DNA of 64,000 nt, from contig CP107926.1 of the NCBI GenBank assembly GCA_036015235.1, positions 8,427,501 to 8,491,500 of the forward strand. Direction: 5' to 3'. The translations under genes were made by a program, and so were the position numbers. The stretch is from Streptomyces sp. NBC_00433. Its GTDB lineage: Bacteria > Actinomycetota > Actinomycetes > Streptomycetales > Streptomycetaceae. Positions 47,458 to 56,800 of the stretch are shown here, piece after piece. The notes beneath the pieces are model-generated. The model did not search any database and was not told the DNA's origin. It saw nothing but the letters and a program-made list of their open reading frames with translations. Numbering within the stretch: position 1 is the stretch's first letter; each line of letters opens with the position of its first letter.

Positions 47458-48729
47458 GTGGCAGTCCTGCCGCCGCCCGACCGCCGTGCCACCGTCCCGC
47501 CGCCCCCGACTCCCCTTCGCCGCGCCGATGTTCCGCACCCGGCGGGGCCGCCCCGCCGTCCGCCCGCGGCCGGCGCCGTGCTCGGCGCGATCCTCGACCA
47601 CGGCCCGGTGGCCCGCAGCACCGTCGCCCGGCTGACCGGCCTGTCGCCCGCCGCGGTCAGCGGGCACTGCGCGCAGTTCCTGGCCCGCGGGCTGATCCGG
47701 GAGAGCCCGGAGACCGCGGGGCCGCGCGGACTCGGCCGCCCGCACATCCCGCTGGAGATCGACACCGGCCGCTACCTGGTGGCCGGCGCGCACATCGCCG
47801 TCGCCCACTCCACCCTGGCGCTCATGGACCTGCGCGGCCGTATCGTCGCCGGCGACCGCAGGCCGCACCACGACACCGACCCGCAGCGGGTGCTCGGCGG
47901 ACTGGCCGCCCGGCTGCCCCGGATGGTCGCGGCGCACGCCGACGGCCGCACGGTCCTCGCGCTCGGCGTCGCCACCGGCCAGTGGGTCGACCCCGACGCC
48001 GGAGTGATCGTGGACCACCCGCGGCTGGGCTGGCGCGATGTGGCGGCCCGTGAGTTCCTGACCGCGGCCACCGGACTGCCCGTCTACGTCGACAGCCACT
48101 CCCGGGCGCTGGCCCGCGCCGAGCAGCTGCTGGGCGCGGTCGCCACCCGGGACAGCGCGGTGCTGCTCTTCGTCGGCGCGGTCGTGGACGCCGCCTTCGC
48201 CACCGCGGACGGCGTCCACCGCGGCCCGCGTTCGGCAGCCGGCAGCGTCGCGCACCTGCCGGTCGGCGCCGGCACCGACCCCGCCGAGCCCTGTACGTGC
48301 GGCACCGCCGGCTGTCTCCAGTCCGAGGTGGCGGAGCCGGCGCTGGTACGGCAGGCCGCCACCCGCGGACTCGACGTCGCCGACTTCCGCGCGCTGCTCG
48401 ACCTCGCGCTGGCCGGCGAGCCGCGCGCGGTGGACCTCTTCCGGCGGCGGGCGCTGCTGGTGGGCCGGGCGGTCGCGCTGCTGCTCGACATGTTCGACCC
48501 GGAGGTCGTGGTCGTCGTGGAGCCGGGCGCCGGGCGGCTGACGGAGTGTCTGGACGTCCTGCGCGCCGAGGTCGCCGCCCGCTCCTGGGTCTGCGACGAC
48601 CCGGAGCGCGCGGTGGTGCCGAGCAGCTTCACCGGGTCGGTCCTGCCCGTCGCGGGCGCCGCGGTGGCGCTCGGGGCGCTCTACGCCGACCCGCTCGGGC
48701 CGTGGCCGGTGCTGCCCGCCGTGTGCTGA
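47458..48729 (+). CDS. ROK-family transcriptional regulator
   Basis: 423 residues. A Pro-rich head, then a winged helix (about 40-90: GAVLGAILDHGPVARSTVAR, LSPAAVSGHCAQFLARGLI), then the ROK actin-like domain with YLVAGAHIAVAHSTLALMDL and the zinc-site region CTCGTAGCLQSEV (three Cys). ROK regulators normally sense sugars or amino sugars. A cysteine-type leader before it and the organosulfur operon after it suggest a sulfur-containing sugar or sulfur status. GTG 47458 has GGAAGG; in-frame open sequence upstream belongs to the leader region. Confidence 0.85.
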   Translation: MAVLPPPDRRATVPPPPTPLRRADVPHPAGPPRRPPAAGAVLGAILDHGPVARSTVARLTGLSPAAVSGHCAQFLARGLIRESPETAGPRGLGRPHIPLEIDTGRYLVAGAHIAVAHSTLALMDLRGRIVAGDRRPHHDTDPQRVLGGLAARLPRMVAAHADGRTVLALGVATGQWVDPDAGVIVDHPRLGWRDVAAREFLTAATGLPVYVDSHSRALARAEQLLGAVATRDSAVLLFVGAVVDAAFATADGVHRGPRSAAGSVAHLPVGAGTDPAEPCTCGTAGCLQSEVAEPALVRQAATRGLDVADFRALLDLALAGEPRAVDLFRRRALLVGRAVALLLDMFDPEVVVVVEPGAGRLTECLDVLRAEVAARSWVCDDPERAVVPSSFTGSVLPVAGAAVALGALYADPLGPWPVLPAVC

Positions 48730-48805
48730 GCCGCCGTGCCCCTGAGCAGGCGTCACCTGGGCCGCGGCCGCCGCGATATCCGACTTAATTCAGGCAGTTG
48801 CATTG

Positions 48806-48834
48806 TTGACCCGGCACAGCACGGACGCGAGAAT
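48806..48834 (+). promoter_or_regulatory. Promoter of organosulfur operon
   Basis: TTGACC (48806-48811), 17 bases, GAGAAT (48829-48834), then six bases to ATG 48841, which is the spacing of a leaderless start on the upstream ORF. Confidence 0.68.
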
Positions 48835-48840
48835 GGAAAC

Positions 48841-48966
48841 ATGAACGGTCAGCAGCGGAATCCGGAGCGGGCACAGAGCCCGACGCTCCTTTCCTGTTGT
48901 CGCCGCAGCGCCGCCGGTGCGTGTTGTCCGCGCCGCTCCCGCCTTGGCGCCCGCCGGGCCGCGTAA
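48841..48966 (+). CDS. Cysteine-rich leader peptide (uORF) of organosulfur operon
   Basis: 41 residues beginning MNGQQRNPERAQSPTLLS, with two Cys-Cys pairs, CCRRSAAGACC, each coded TGT TGT in a genome that prefers TGC, then a basic Arg/Ala tail. Leaderless upstream ORFs with paired cysteines are known in mycobacteria to attenuate sulfur genes when cysteine is plentiful. Here it is the first translated element of the operon and the flavin reductase starts 160 bases later. Mechanism is inferred; the double TGT pairs and promoter spacing are directly visible. Confidence 0.72.
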   Translation: MNGQQRNPERAQSPTLLSCCRRSAAGACCPRRSRLGARRAA

Positions 48967-49126
48967 TCTTCGCGCCGCCCGCGTAACAAAAAACCTCTGC
49001 TTTCGCATCGAATTCCACCGTGTGAACAGCCGCGCCCGCAGCGCGCCGCACAATGCCGTGCGGCCCGTCGCCGGGGTGCTTTCCGCTGCGCACATTCCGC
49101 CCCATCCACGTGAATCGGGGGAGACG

Positions 49127-49630
49127 TTGACCATCACCGTGCCGTCGCTTCCCGCCACGGGCATCGCCCCTGAGCGGTTCAAACAGATATTCCGCAACCA
49201 CCCCGCAGGCGTGGTCGTCGTCACCGTCGACTCCGGCAGCGGCCCGGCCGGCTTCACCGCGACCTCGCTCACCTCGCTGTCACTGGAACCTCCGCTGGTG
49301 TCCTTCGGCATCGGCGTCACCGCGTCGTCCTGGCCGCATGTCCAGCAGGCCGGCAGCGCGGTGGTCAACTTCCTCGGCGCCGACCAGGAACAGCTCGCCA
49401 GGACCTTCGCCACCAGCGGCATCGACCGTTTCGCCGAGCCCACCCGGTGGCGCAGGCTGCCGGCGGGCGACCCCGTGCTCGACGGGGTCACCGGCTGGCT
49501 GCGGCTCGACCTGGAGCAGATCGTGCCGGCCGGCGACCACCGGGTCGTGATCGGCCGGGTCCAGGAGTCCTGGACCGGCGGCGAAAGCGGCCCGCTGCTC
49601 TTCCACAACGGCGGCTACCGCTCCCTCTGA
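49127..49630 (+). CDS. Flavin reductase family protein
   Basis: 167 residues of the FMN-binding split-barrel flavin reductase group: FRNHPAGVVVVTVDSGSGPA, TATSLTSLSLEPPLVSFGI and FHNGGYRSL. It should reduce FMN with NAD(P)H and hand FMNH2 to the monooxygenase four genes downstream. The start is taken as TTG 49127 because GGGGGAG lies just before it; GTG 49139 is the alternative. First structural gene of the seven-gene operon. Confidence 0.86.
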   Translation: MTITVPSLPATGIAPERFKQIFRNHPAGVVVVTVDSGSGPAGFTATSLTSLSLEPPLVSFGIGVTASSWPHVQQAGSAVVNFLGADQEQLARTFATSGIDRFAEPTRWRRLPAGDPVLDGVTGWLRLDLEQIVPAGDHRVVIGRVQESWTGGESGPLLFHNGGYRSL

Positions 49631-49703
49631 CCGGCCGCGTATCCGGCACCACCCACCCGACCAGCGACCGGACGACGAATCCGGCCTCTCCCCAGGAATT
49701 CAC

Positions 49704-50771
49704 ATGAGCGCAAGTCCCACCGCCCGTATCGTCCCACGCCGGTCTTTTCTCGCACTCGCGGGTGGCGCCGCATTCCTCGCGGCCTGCTCCCGCAATTCGA
49801 CCGCGTCGATCGACAGCGTCCCGACCCGCGCACTCCCCTCGGGGGCGCCGCCGCCGGGCACCAAGCTCGCGATATCCATTCACACCTCGCAGCTGCAACT
49901 GGCCGGCTCTGGCCTGGACAAGCAATTGCCTTTCACGGTGTCGAGCTGGCCCAACCTCACCGCGGGACCCGATGTGATCCAGGGATTCCGCGCCCATTCC
50001 ATCGACCTGGCGAGCAACGCCGGAATTCCGCCGATCCAGGCCGAGGCCATCAAGGTCGGCGCCCGTATCGTCGCCGTCCAGAGCCGCAACCACCCCATCT
50101 ACAGCTTCGCGACGGCGCCGGGCTCCGGCGACGCCATCGCCTCGGCGAAGGACTTCCGGGGCAAGAAGATCGCCTTCTCGCAGGGCCAGGCCCAGGGCGT
50201 GGTGGTGCTGCGCGCGCTGAAGGAGGCGGGGCTGCGCAATGACGACGTCAAGCTGATCGCGCTGCCCAGCACGCAGTTCCTGACCGCGCTGCAGTCCAAG
50301 CAGGTCGACGTGGCGCCGCTGGGCGAACCGTCGCTCACCAAATACCTGGGCCAGTACGGCAAGGACGGCGCCCGAGCGGTCACCACCGACGTGGTGGACC
50401 TGCTGGCGATCCTCTGGGCACCCACCGAGGTCCTCAACGACGACGCCAAGGTCGCCGCCATCCGCAGCTTCATCCCGCTGTGGGCCAAGGGCGTGGTGTG
50501 GGCCTGGGAGAACACCGACGAGTGGATCCACAGCTACTACGTCAAGGACCAGGGCGTGACCACCGCCGACGGCCGGCGCATCGTCTCCTCGCTCTCCCAG
50601 CCGCAGTTCCCGCGCAGCTGGGACAAGGCCATCGCCTGGGAGCAGGAGACGGCCGACCTGATGGCCGAGGGTGGATTCGTGCCGAAGATCAAGGCCGAGG
50701 CGCTCTTCGACCGCCGCTTCGAGGGGCTCGCCGCGCAGTCCGTACCGGCGAAATACCAGGTGGCGTCGTGA
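49704..50771 (+). CDS. ABC transporter substrate-binding lipoprotein, sulfonate/nitrate type
   Basis: 355 residues. Twin-arginine head RRSFLALAGG with lipobox LAAC at about residue 31, so a Tat-exported lipoprotein. The mature part has the SsuA/TauA-type fold: GPDVIQGFRAHSIDLASNAG, FRGKKIAFSQGQAQGVVVLR, and LQSKQVDVAPLGEPSL. It captures an organic sulfonate or related anion outside the cell. The next gene overlaps its stop (GTGA). Confidence 0.88.
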   Translation: MSASPTARIVPRRSFLALAGGAAFLAACSRNSTASIDSVPTRALPSGAPPPGTKLAISIHTSQLQLAGSGLDKQLPFTVSSWPNLTAGPDVIQGFRAHSIDLASNAGIPPIQAEAIKVGARIVAVQSRNHPIYSFATAPGSGDAIASAKDFRGKKIAFSQGQAQGVVVLRALKEAGLRNDDVKLIALPSTQFLTALQSKQVDVAPLGEPSLTKYLGQYGKDGARAVTTDVVDLLAILWAPTEVLNDDAKVAAIRSFIPLWAKGVVWAWENTDEWIHSYYVKDQGVTTADGRRIVSSLSQPQFPRSWDKAIAWEQETADLMAEGGFVPKIKAEALFDRRFEGLAAQSVPAKYQVAS

Positions 50772-51655
50772 CCGACATCCTGCCCCAGGTGCGTACGGCC
50801 GAGCCCGCCGCCAAGGACCGCGCCGAGCCCGCCCCGACCGTACGGGAGCGGCGCACCGCGACCGCGTCGACCGGCACCCGGCGGCGGCTCGGCCCCGGGA
50901 GGGCCATCCCCTTCGCCCGGCTGACCGGTCCCGTGCTGGTCGTGCTGATCTGGTGGGCCGCCTCCGCCAGCGGCTATCTCGACCCGCGCATCCTGTCGGG
51001 CCCCGGCACCGTCGCCTCCACCGCCGTCGACCTGATCAGGAGCGGCCGGCTGCAGAGCAATGTGGCCGTCTCGCTGCAACGCGCCGGATTCGGCCTGCTG
51101 TTCGGGGTGCTGGCCGGCGTGCTGCTCGCGGTGGCCGCGGGCCTGAGCCGGACCGGCGAGTACCTGCTCGACGGCACCCTCCAGGTCAAGCGGGCCATCC
51201 CGTCGCTCGCCCTGTTGCCGCTGATGATCCTCTGGCTCGGCATCGGCGAGCAGATGAAGGTCACCGTGATCGCGCTGGGCGTCACGGTCGTCGTCTACAT
51301 CAACACCTACGCCTCGCTCACCGGCATCGACCGCAGATACGTCGAGCTGGGCGAGAGCCTGGACCTGACCCGGGTGCAGTTCATCCGCAAGGTGGTGGTC
51401 CCCGGCGCGCTGCCCGGCTTCTTCGTCGGCCTGCGCCTCGCGGTCACCGCGTCCTGGCTCGGCCTGGTGGTCGTCGAGCAGGTCAACGCCACCAAGGGCC
51501 TCGGCTACATGATGTTCCAGGCCCAGCTCTACGCCCAGTCCGACGTGATCATCGTCGGCCTGGTCGTCTACGGAATCTTCGGCTTCGTGTCGGACGCGCT
51601 GGTGCGCGCCGCTGAAAGGAGGGTGCTGTCATGGCGACGCACACTGGCGGACTGA
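50768..51655 (+). CDS. ABC transporter permease, sulfonate/nitrate type
   Basis: 295 residues. A 50-residue cytoplasmic head precedes six membrane helices. The EAA loop is ELGESLDLTRVQFIRKVVVPGALPGFF, split by the fold into the ATPase-contact helix; QLYAQSDVIIVGLVVYGIFG is typical of SsuC/TauC. GTG start overlaps the preceding TGA. The 3' end overlaps the ATPase gene by 25 bases. Confidence 0.88.
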   Translation: MTDILPQVRTAEPAAKDRAEPAPTVRERRTATASTGTRRRLGPGRAIPFARLTGPVLVVLIWWAASASGYLDPRILSGPGTVASTAVDLIRSGRLQSNVAVSLQRAGFGLLFGVLAGVLLAVAAGLSRTGEYLLDGTLQVKRAIPSLALLPLMILWLGIGEQMKVTVIALGVTVVVYINTYASLTGIDRRYVELGESLDLTRVQFIRKVVVPGALPGFFVGLRLAVTASWLGLVVVEQVNATKGLGYMMFQAQLYAQSDVIIVGLVVYGIFGFVSDALVRAAERRVLSWRRTLAD

Positions 51656-52482
51656 CCGCACAGCGCCCGGCGGCCCGTGCCGCCGCGGTACGCACCACCC
51701 GCCTGGTGCGCTCCTTCGGCGACCGGGACGTGCTCAGGGAACTCGACCTGACCCTGGGGCAGGGCGAATTCACCGCACTGCTCGGCCGCAGCGGCTCAGG
51801 CAAGTCCACCCTGCTGCGCGCGGTCGCCCGGCTCGACCACGGCGTCGCGGGCTCCGGCGACCTGGACGTGCCGGAGCGGGTGTCGCTGTCCTTCCAGGAC
51901 TCCCGGCTGCTGCCCTGGCTGCGCGTGCTGGACAACGTGGTGCTCGGCGTGCGCGGCAGGGACGCCAAGGAGCGCGGCGCCAAGGCGCTGGCCGAGGTGG
52001 GCCTCGAAGGCCGCGAGCGGTCCTGGCCGCACGAGCTGTCCGGCGGCGAGCAGCAGCGCGCCGCCCTGGCCCGCGCCCTGGTCCGCGACCCCGAACTGCT
52101 GCTGGCCGACGAACCCTTCGGGGCGCTGGACGCCCTCACCCGGATCAGGATGCACGACCTGCTGCGGGAGCTGTACGAGCGGCACCGCCCCGCGGTGCTG
52201 CTGGTCACCCACGACGTGGACGAGGCCGTCGAACTGGCCGACCGCGTCCTGGTCCTGGAGGACGGCCGGATCGTGGTCGACCTGGCAGTGGACCTGCCGA
52301 CCCCGCGCAGCCGCCGCGACCCGCGCTTCCAGGAATACCGCGACACGCTGCTCGCCGCGCTCGGCGTGCACCAGCCCGACGGCTCCGCCGACCCCGTACA
52401 CCCCGACCCGCAGCCCGCCGACGCCCCCGCTCCCAGCGGGTTCCCGCACGAGGAGAAGGACCCCCATGACTCCCAGGACTGA
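51631..52482 (+). CDS. ABC transporter ATP-binding protein, sulfonate/nitrate type
   Basis: 283 residues: Walker A GRSGSGKST, Q-loop FQDSRLLPW, signature LSGGEQQRAALARAL, Walker B LLLADEPFGALD and H-loop LVTHDVDEAVELADR, close to SsuB/TauB. A Pro/Asp-rich tail of about 35 residues follows. AAAGGAGG precedes the ATG, which lies within the permease gene. Confidence 0.9.
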   Translation: MATHTGGLTAQRPAARAAAVRTTRLVRSFGDRDVLRELDLTLGQGEFTALLGRSGSGKSTLLRAVARLDHGVAGSGDLDVPERVSLSFQDSRLLPWLRVLDNVVLGVRGRDAKERGAKALAEVGLEGRERSWPHELSGGEQQRAALARALVRDPELLLADEPFGALDALTRIRMHDLLRELYERHRPAVLLVTHDVDEAVELADRVLVLEDGRIVVDLAVDLPTPRSRRDPRFQEYRDTLLAALGVHQPDGSADPVHPDPQPADAPAPSGFPHEEKDPHDSQD

Positions 52483-53851
52483 CCGCAAGCCGATGCACCT
52501 GAACGCGTTCCTGATGTCGGTCGGGCACCACGAGGCGGCCTGGCGGCTGCCGGAGAGCCCCGCCTCCGGCGGCACCGACATCGCGCATTACCAGAACCTC
52601 GCGCGGATCGCGGAGCGCGGCAAGCTCGACTCGCTGTTCCTGGCCGACAGCCCCGTCCTGATGGGCGACCCGGGACGCCGCCCCGCCAACAAGCTGGAAC
52701 CCACCGTGCTGCTGACCGCGCTCGCCGCCGTCACCGAGCACATCGGGCTGATCGCCACCGCCTCCACCAGCTACAACGAGCCCTACAACCTGGCCCGCAG
52801 GTTCGCCTCCGTCGACCATGTCTCCGGCGGCCGGGCCGGCTGGAACATCGTCACCACCGCGGGCGCCGACGCCGCACGCAACTTCGGCCTCGACGACACC
52901 CCGCTGCACCGCGACCGCTACCTGCGGGCCGCCGAGTTCGTGGACGTCGCCACCAAGCTGTGGGACAGCTGGGCCGACGACGCGGTCGTCGCCGACAAGG
53001 AGTCGGGCGTCCACGCACGCGCCGACCGGGTGCGGAAGTTCGCGCACAAGGGCGCGTACTTCAGGGTGGACGGACCGCTGAACGTACAGCGCTCCCCGCA
53101 GGGCTACCCGCTGCTCGTGCAGGCAGGCTCCAGCGAGGACGGCAAGGACTTCGCCGCCCGCTACGCCGAAGCGGTCTTCACCGCCCAGCAGACCCTCGAA
53201 GAGGCCATCGCCTTCTCCAAGGACGTCAAGCAGCGCGCCATCGGCTTCGGCCGCGACCCCGAGGGCATCAAGATCCTGCCCGGCATCGTGCCCGTCATCG
53301 GCGACACCGAGGAGCAGGCGCGGGCCCTGGACGACGAGCTGGACCGGCTGATCCGGCCCGAGTTCGCGGTCACGCAGCTGTCCAAGACGCTGCGCGTCGA
53401 CCCGGCGACGCTGGACCTGGACCGCGAACTGCCCGACGACATCCCCTCCGAGGACGAGATCGAGGGCGCCAAGAGCCGCTTCACCCTCATCGTGGAGCTG
53501 GCCAGGCGCGAGCGGCTGACCGTACGGCAGCTCATCGGCCGGCTGGGCGGCGGGCGCGGCCACCGCACCTTCGCCGGCACCGCCGAGCAGGTCGCCGACA
53601 CCATCGAGCACTGGTACGACGCGGGCGCCGCCGACGGCTTCAACATCATGCCCGCGGTGCTGCCGTCGGGACTGGAGCTGTTCGTGGACCGGGTGGTGCC
53701 GATCCTCCAGGAGCGGGGCCTCTTCCGCACCGAATACACCGGCCGCACCCTGCGCGAGCACTACGGGCTGCCGCGCCCCGCGAACCGCCTCTTCGACACC
53801 GTCGACACCAGTGCCGGGCACCTCGGCATCGCGCTCACGGAGGTTTCGTGA
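52466..53851 (+). CDS. FMNH2-dependent monooxygenase, NtaA/SnaA/DszA (LLM) family
   Basis: 461 residues of the luciferase-like TIM barrel: MHLNAFLMSVGHHEAAWRLP, VSGGRAGWNIVTTAGADAAR, and the C-terminal FNIMPAVLPSGLELF. This subgroup includes nitrilotriacetate, dibenzothiophene-sulfone and dimethyl-sulfone monooxygenases, which break C-N or C-S bonds with reduced flavin. With the flavin reductase and sulfonate-type importer in one operon, C-S cleavage is the likely job. The ATG overlaps the ATPase gene by 17 bases with GAGGAGAAGGA upstream. Confidence 0.9.
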   Translation: MTPRTDRKPMHLNAFLMSVGHHEAAWRLPESPASGGTDIAHYQNLARIAERGKLDSLFLADSPVLMGDPGRRPANKLEPTVLLTALAAVTEHIGLIATASTSYNEPYNLARRFASVDHVSGGRAGWNIVTTAGADAARNFGLDDTPLHRDRYLRAAEFVDVATKLWDSWADDAVVADKESGVHARADRVRKFAHKGAYFRVDGPLNVQRSPQGYPLLVQAGSSEDGKDFAARYAEAVFTAQQTLEEAIAFSKDVKQRAIGFGRDPEGIKILPGIVPVIGDTEEQARALDDELDRLIRPEFAVTQLSKTLRVDPATLDLDRELPDDIPSEDEIEGAKSRFTLIVELARRERLTVRQLIGRLGGGRGHRTFAGTAEQVADTIEHWYDAGAADGFNIMPAVLPSGLELFVDRVVPILQERGLFRTEYTGRTLREHYGLPRPANRLFDTVDTSAGHLGIALTEVS

Positions 53852-56800
53852 CGGACTGTAGAACGACCACTCCCGGGCCGGCCGCCACGGCGGCCGGCCC
53901 GGCCGGGCCGCCCGCCGGCTGGGTCCGCCGGCTCGGCGGCTACTGTCTGCGGCACCGGGGCGACCTGCTCGCCGCCTTCACCGGCGCGGTGGTCGCCGCG
54001 GTCGCCACCGCGGTCCTGCCGCTGGTCCTGCGGCATGTGGTCGACGCCGTCGCGGGAGGCGCCGGCGGCCCGCTCGGCTGGTGGATCGCGCTGCTCGCCG
54101 GACTCGGCCTGGCCCGGTTCGCGGCCGGCTACACCCGCCGCTACCGGGCCGGCCGGCTGTCGCTCGGGGTGCAGTACGACCTCCGCAACGACGCCTTCGC
54201 GGCGCTGCTGCGGCTCGGCGGCGCCCAGCAGGACGACCTGCGCACCGGGCAGATCGTCAGCCGCTCCATCTCCGACATCACCCTGATCCAGACACTGCTG
54301 CAGTTCCTGCCGAACATGACCGGCAACGCCCTGATGTTCCTGGTCTCGCTGGTCTTCATGGCGCTGCTGTCCCCGCTGCTGACCGTGGTGGCCCTGGTCG
54401 TCGGCCCGCTGCTGTGGCTGATCGCGCTGCGCAGCCGCAAGGACCTCTTCCCGGCGAACTGGCACGCGCAGCAGGAGGCCGCCGAGGTCGCCTCCACCGT
54501 CGAGGCCGCCGTCACCGGTGTCCGGGTCGTCAAGGGCTTCGGGCAGGAGCAGCGCGAACTGGCGGCCCTGGAAGGCAACGCCAGGCGGCTTTTCTCCTCC
54601 CGGCTGCGGGTCGTGCGCTACACCAGCCGCTACACGCCCGCCCTGCAGGCCGTCCCCGCACTCGGACAGGTCGCGGTGCTCGCGCTCGGCGGCTGGCTCG
54701 CCCTGCACGGCCGGATCTCGCTGGGCACCTTCCTCGCCTTCACCAGCTACCTCGGCTCGTTCGTCACCCCGGTCCGCCAGGTCGCCACCCTGCTCACCGT
54801 CTGGCAGCAGGCCAGGGCGGGCACCGAGCGCGTCCTGGAGGTCATCGACGAGGCCCCGGCCGTCACCGACGCGCCCGGCGCCGCCGACCTGCCCGCCGGA
54901 CCGCCCGCGCTGAGCTGGCAGGACGTCACCTTCGGCTACGGCAACGGGCACGAGCCGCTGCTGCGCGGCCTCACCCTCGACATCGCACCCGGCGAGACCG
55001 TCGCCCTCATCGGCCCGGCCGGCTCGGGCAAGTCCACCGCCGCCGCCCTGCTGCCGCGCTTCTACGACGTCGCGTCCGGCGCCGTGAAGGTCGGCGGCAC
55101 CGATGTGCGCGACCTGCGGCTCGACTCGCTGCGCGGCGCCATCGGCTACGTCTTCGAGGAGAGCCTGCTGCTGTCCGACACCGTGCGGGCCAACATCGCC
55201 TACGGCGACCCCGACGTGTCCGACGAGCGGATCGCCTGGGCCGCGCGGGTCGCCCGCGCCGACGGATTCGTCGAAGGACTGCCGCAGGGCTACGACACCG
55301 TCGTCGGCGAGCAGGGCCTGACCCTGTCCGGCGGGCAGCGGCAGCGGGTCGCACTGGCCCGCGCCCTGCTCGGCGACCCGGCCGTGCTGATCCTGGACGA
55401 CGCCACGTCCGCGATCGACGCCCGCGTGGAGTCCGAGATCCACACCGGCCTGCGCACCGCGACCCGCCGGCCCACCACCCTGATCGTCGCGCACCGCAGA
55501 TCCACCCTCGAACTCGCCGACCGCATCGCCGTACTGGACGGCGGCCGGGTGGTCGACACCGGCACCATGGACGAACTGCGCTCCAGGTCCGCGCTCTTCC
55601 GCAGCCTGCTGTCCGCCGCCGACGTCACCGAGCCCGCGGGGACCGGCACCGAGGCGCCCGCCGACCAGCCCGCGGAATACGTACCCGACGCCGGGGACGA
55701 GCCGGCGCTGCCCGCCGTCACCGCCCGCCTGTGGCGGCGTACCGCCGCGCCCGCGGGCCGGCGCAGTGACGACGCCGACCTCAAGGCCGCCCAGGCGATG
55801 GCCATCAGCTCCGCCACCGCGGGCCGCGGCCGCGGCGGGCCCGGCGCCTCCGTGCTCGGCGCCGCACCGCCCACCCCCGAACTGCTCGAGGGCCTCGCCA
55901 GGATGCCGCTGCCCGACGCCGACCCCGACGTCCCCGCCGGCCAGACCAGGGCCGCGGACCCGCACTTCGGACTGCGGGCGCTGATCCGCCCCTTCCGGCT
56001 GCCGCTGCTGCTCGGGCTGCTGCTGGTCGCCGCGGACGCCGTCGCGCAGATCGCGGTGCCGATCCTGGTCAGGCACGGCGTCGACAACGGCGTCGCCCGG
56101 CACTCCGGCGCCGCCCTGCTGGCCGCCGCGGGCGCGGCCGCGGCCGTCGTCGGCACCGACTGGCTCATCGGCGTCGCCCAGACGCGCACCACGGGACGCA
56201 CCGGCGAACGCCTGCTCTACACCCTGCGCGTGAAGACCTACGCGCAGCTCCAGCGGCTCGGCCTGGACTACTACGAGCGCGAGCTGGGCGGCCGGATCAT
56301 GACCCGGATGACGACCGACGTCGACGCGCTGTCCAACTTCCTGCAGACCGGCCTGATCACCGCGGTCGTCAGCCTGCTGACCGTGGTCGGCGTACTGGTC
56401 GCCCTGCTGGTCATCGACGCCGGACTGGCCGTCGTGCTGCTGTGCGCGCTGCCGCTGCTGATCGGCGGCACCGCGGTCTTCCGCCGCCGCTCGGTGCCCG
56501 CCTACCACGAGGCCAGGGAGCGCATCAGCGCCGTCAACGCCTGCCTCCAGGAGAACGTCACCGCCATCCGCGTCACCCAGGCCTTCCGCCGCGAGGACCG
56601 CAACGCCCGCGACTTCGCCGCGCTCGCCTGGGCCTTCCGCGACTCCCGGCTGCGCGCCCAGCGCTACATCGCCACCTTCTTCCCCTTCGTGGAACTGCTC
56701 GGCGTGCTGTCCACCGCCGCCGTCCTCGCCGTCGGCGCGGGCCAGGTCCGCTCCGGGGGCCTCACCGCCGGCACCCTGATCGCCTTCCTGCTCTACGTCG

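Larger units (their letters stand above)
48730..49126. other. Leader region of organosulfur operon
   Basis: About 400 bases with promoter, cysteine leader peptide and a 160-base segment before the flavin reductase. After the leader stop there is an A-rich patch near 48988 and a 7-bp hairpin GCCGCAC/GTGCGGC (49045-49064) without a T run, so Rho-dependent attenuation or translational control is more likely than an intrinsic attenuator. Confidence 0.65.

Noticed and set aside
48736-48966. Longer 76-codon version of the cysteine leader, beginning with SRRHLGRG
   Set aside because: It resembles the SRRH start of other leaders only superficially; it would need translation through the promoter at 48806-48834, while the leaderless ATG 48841 fits the -10 spacing.
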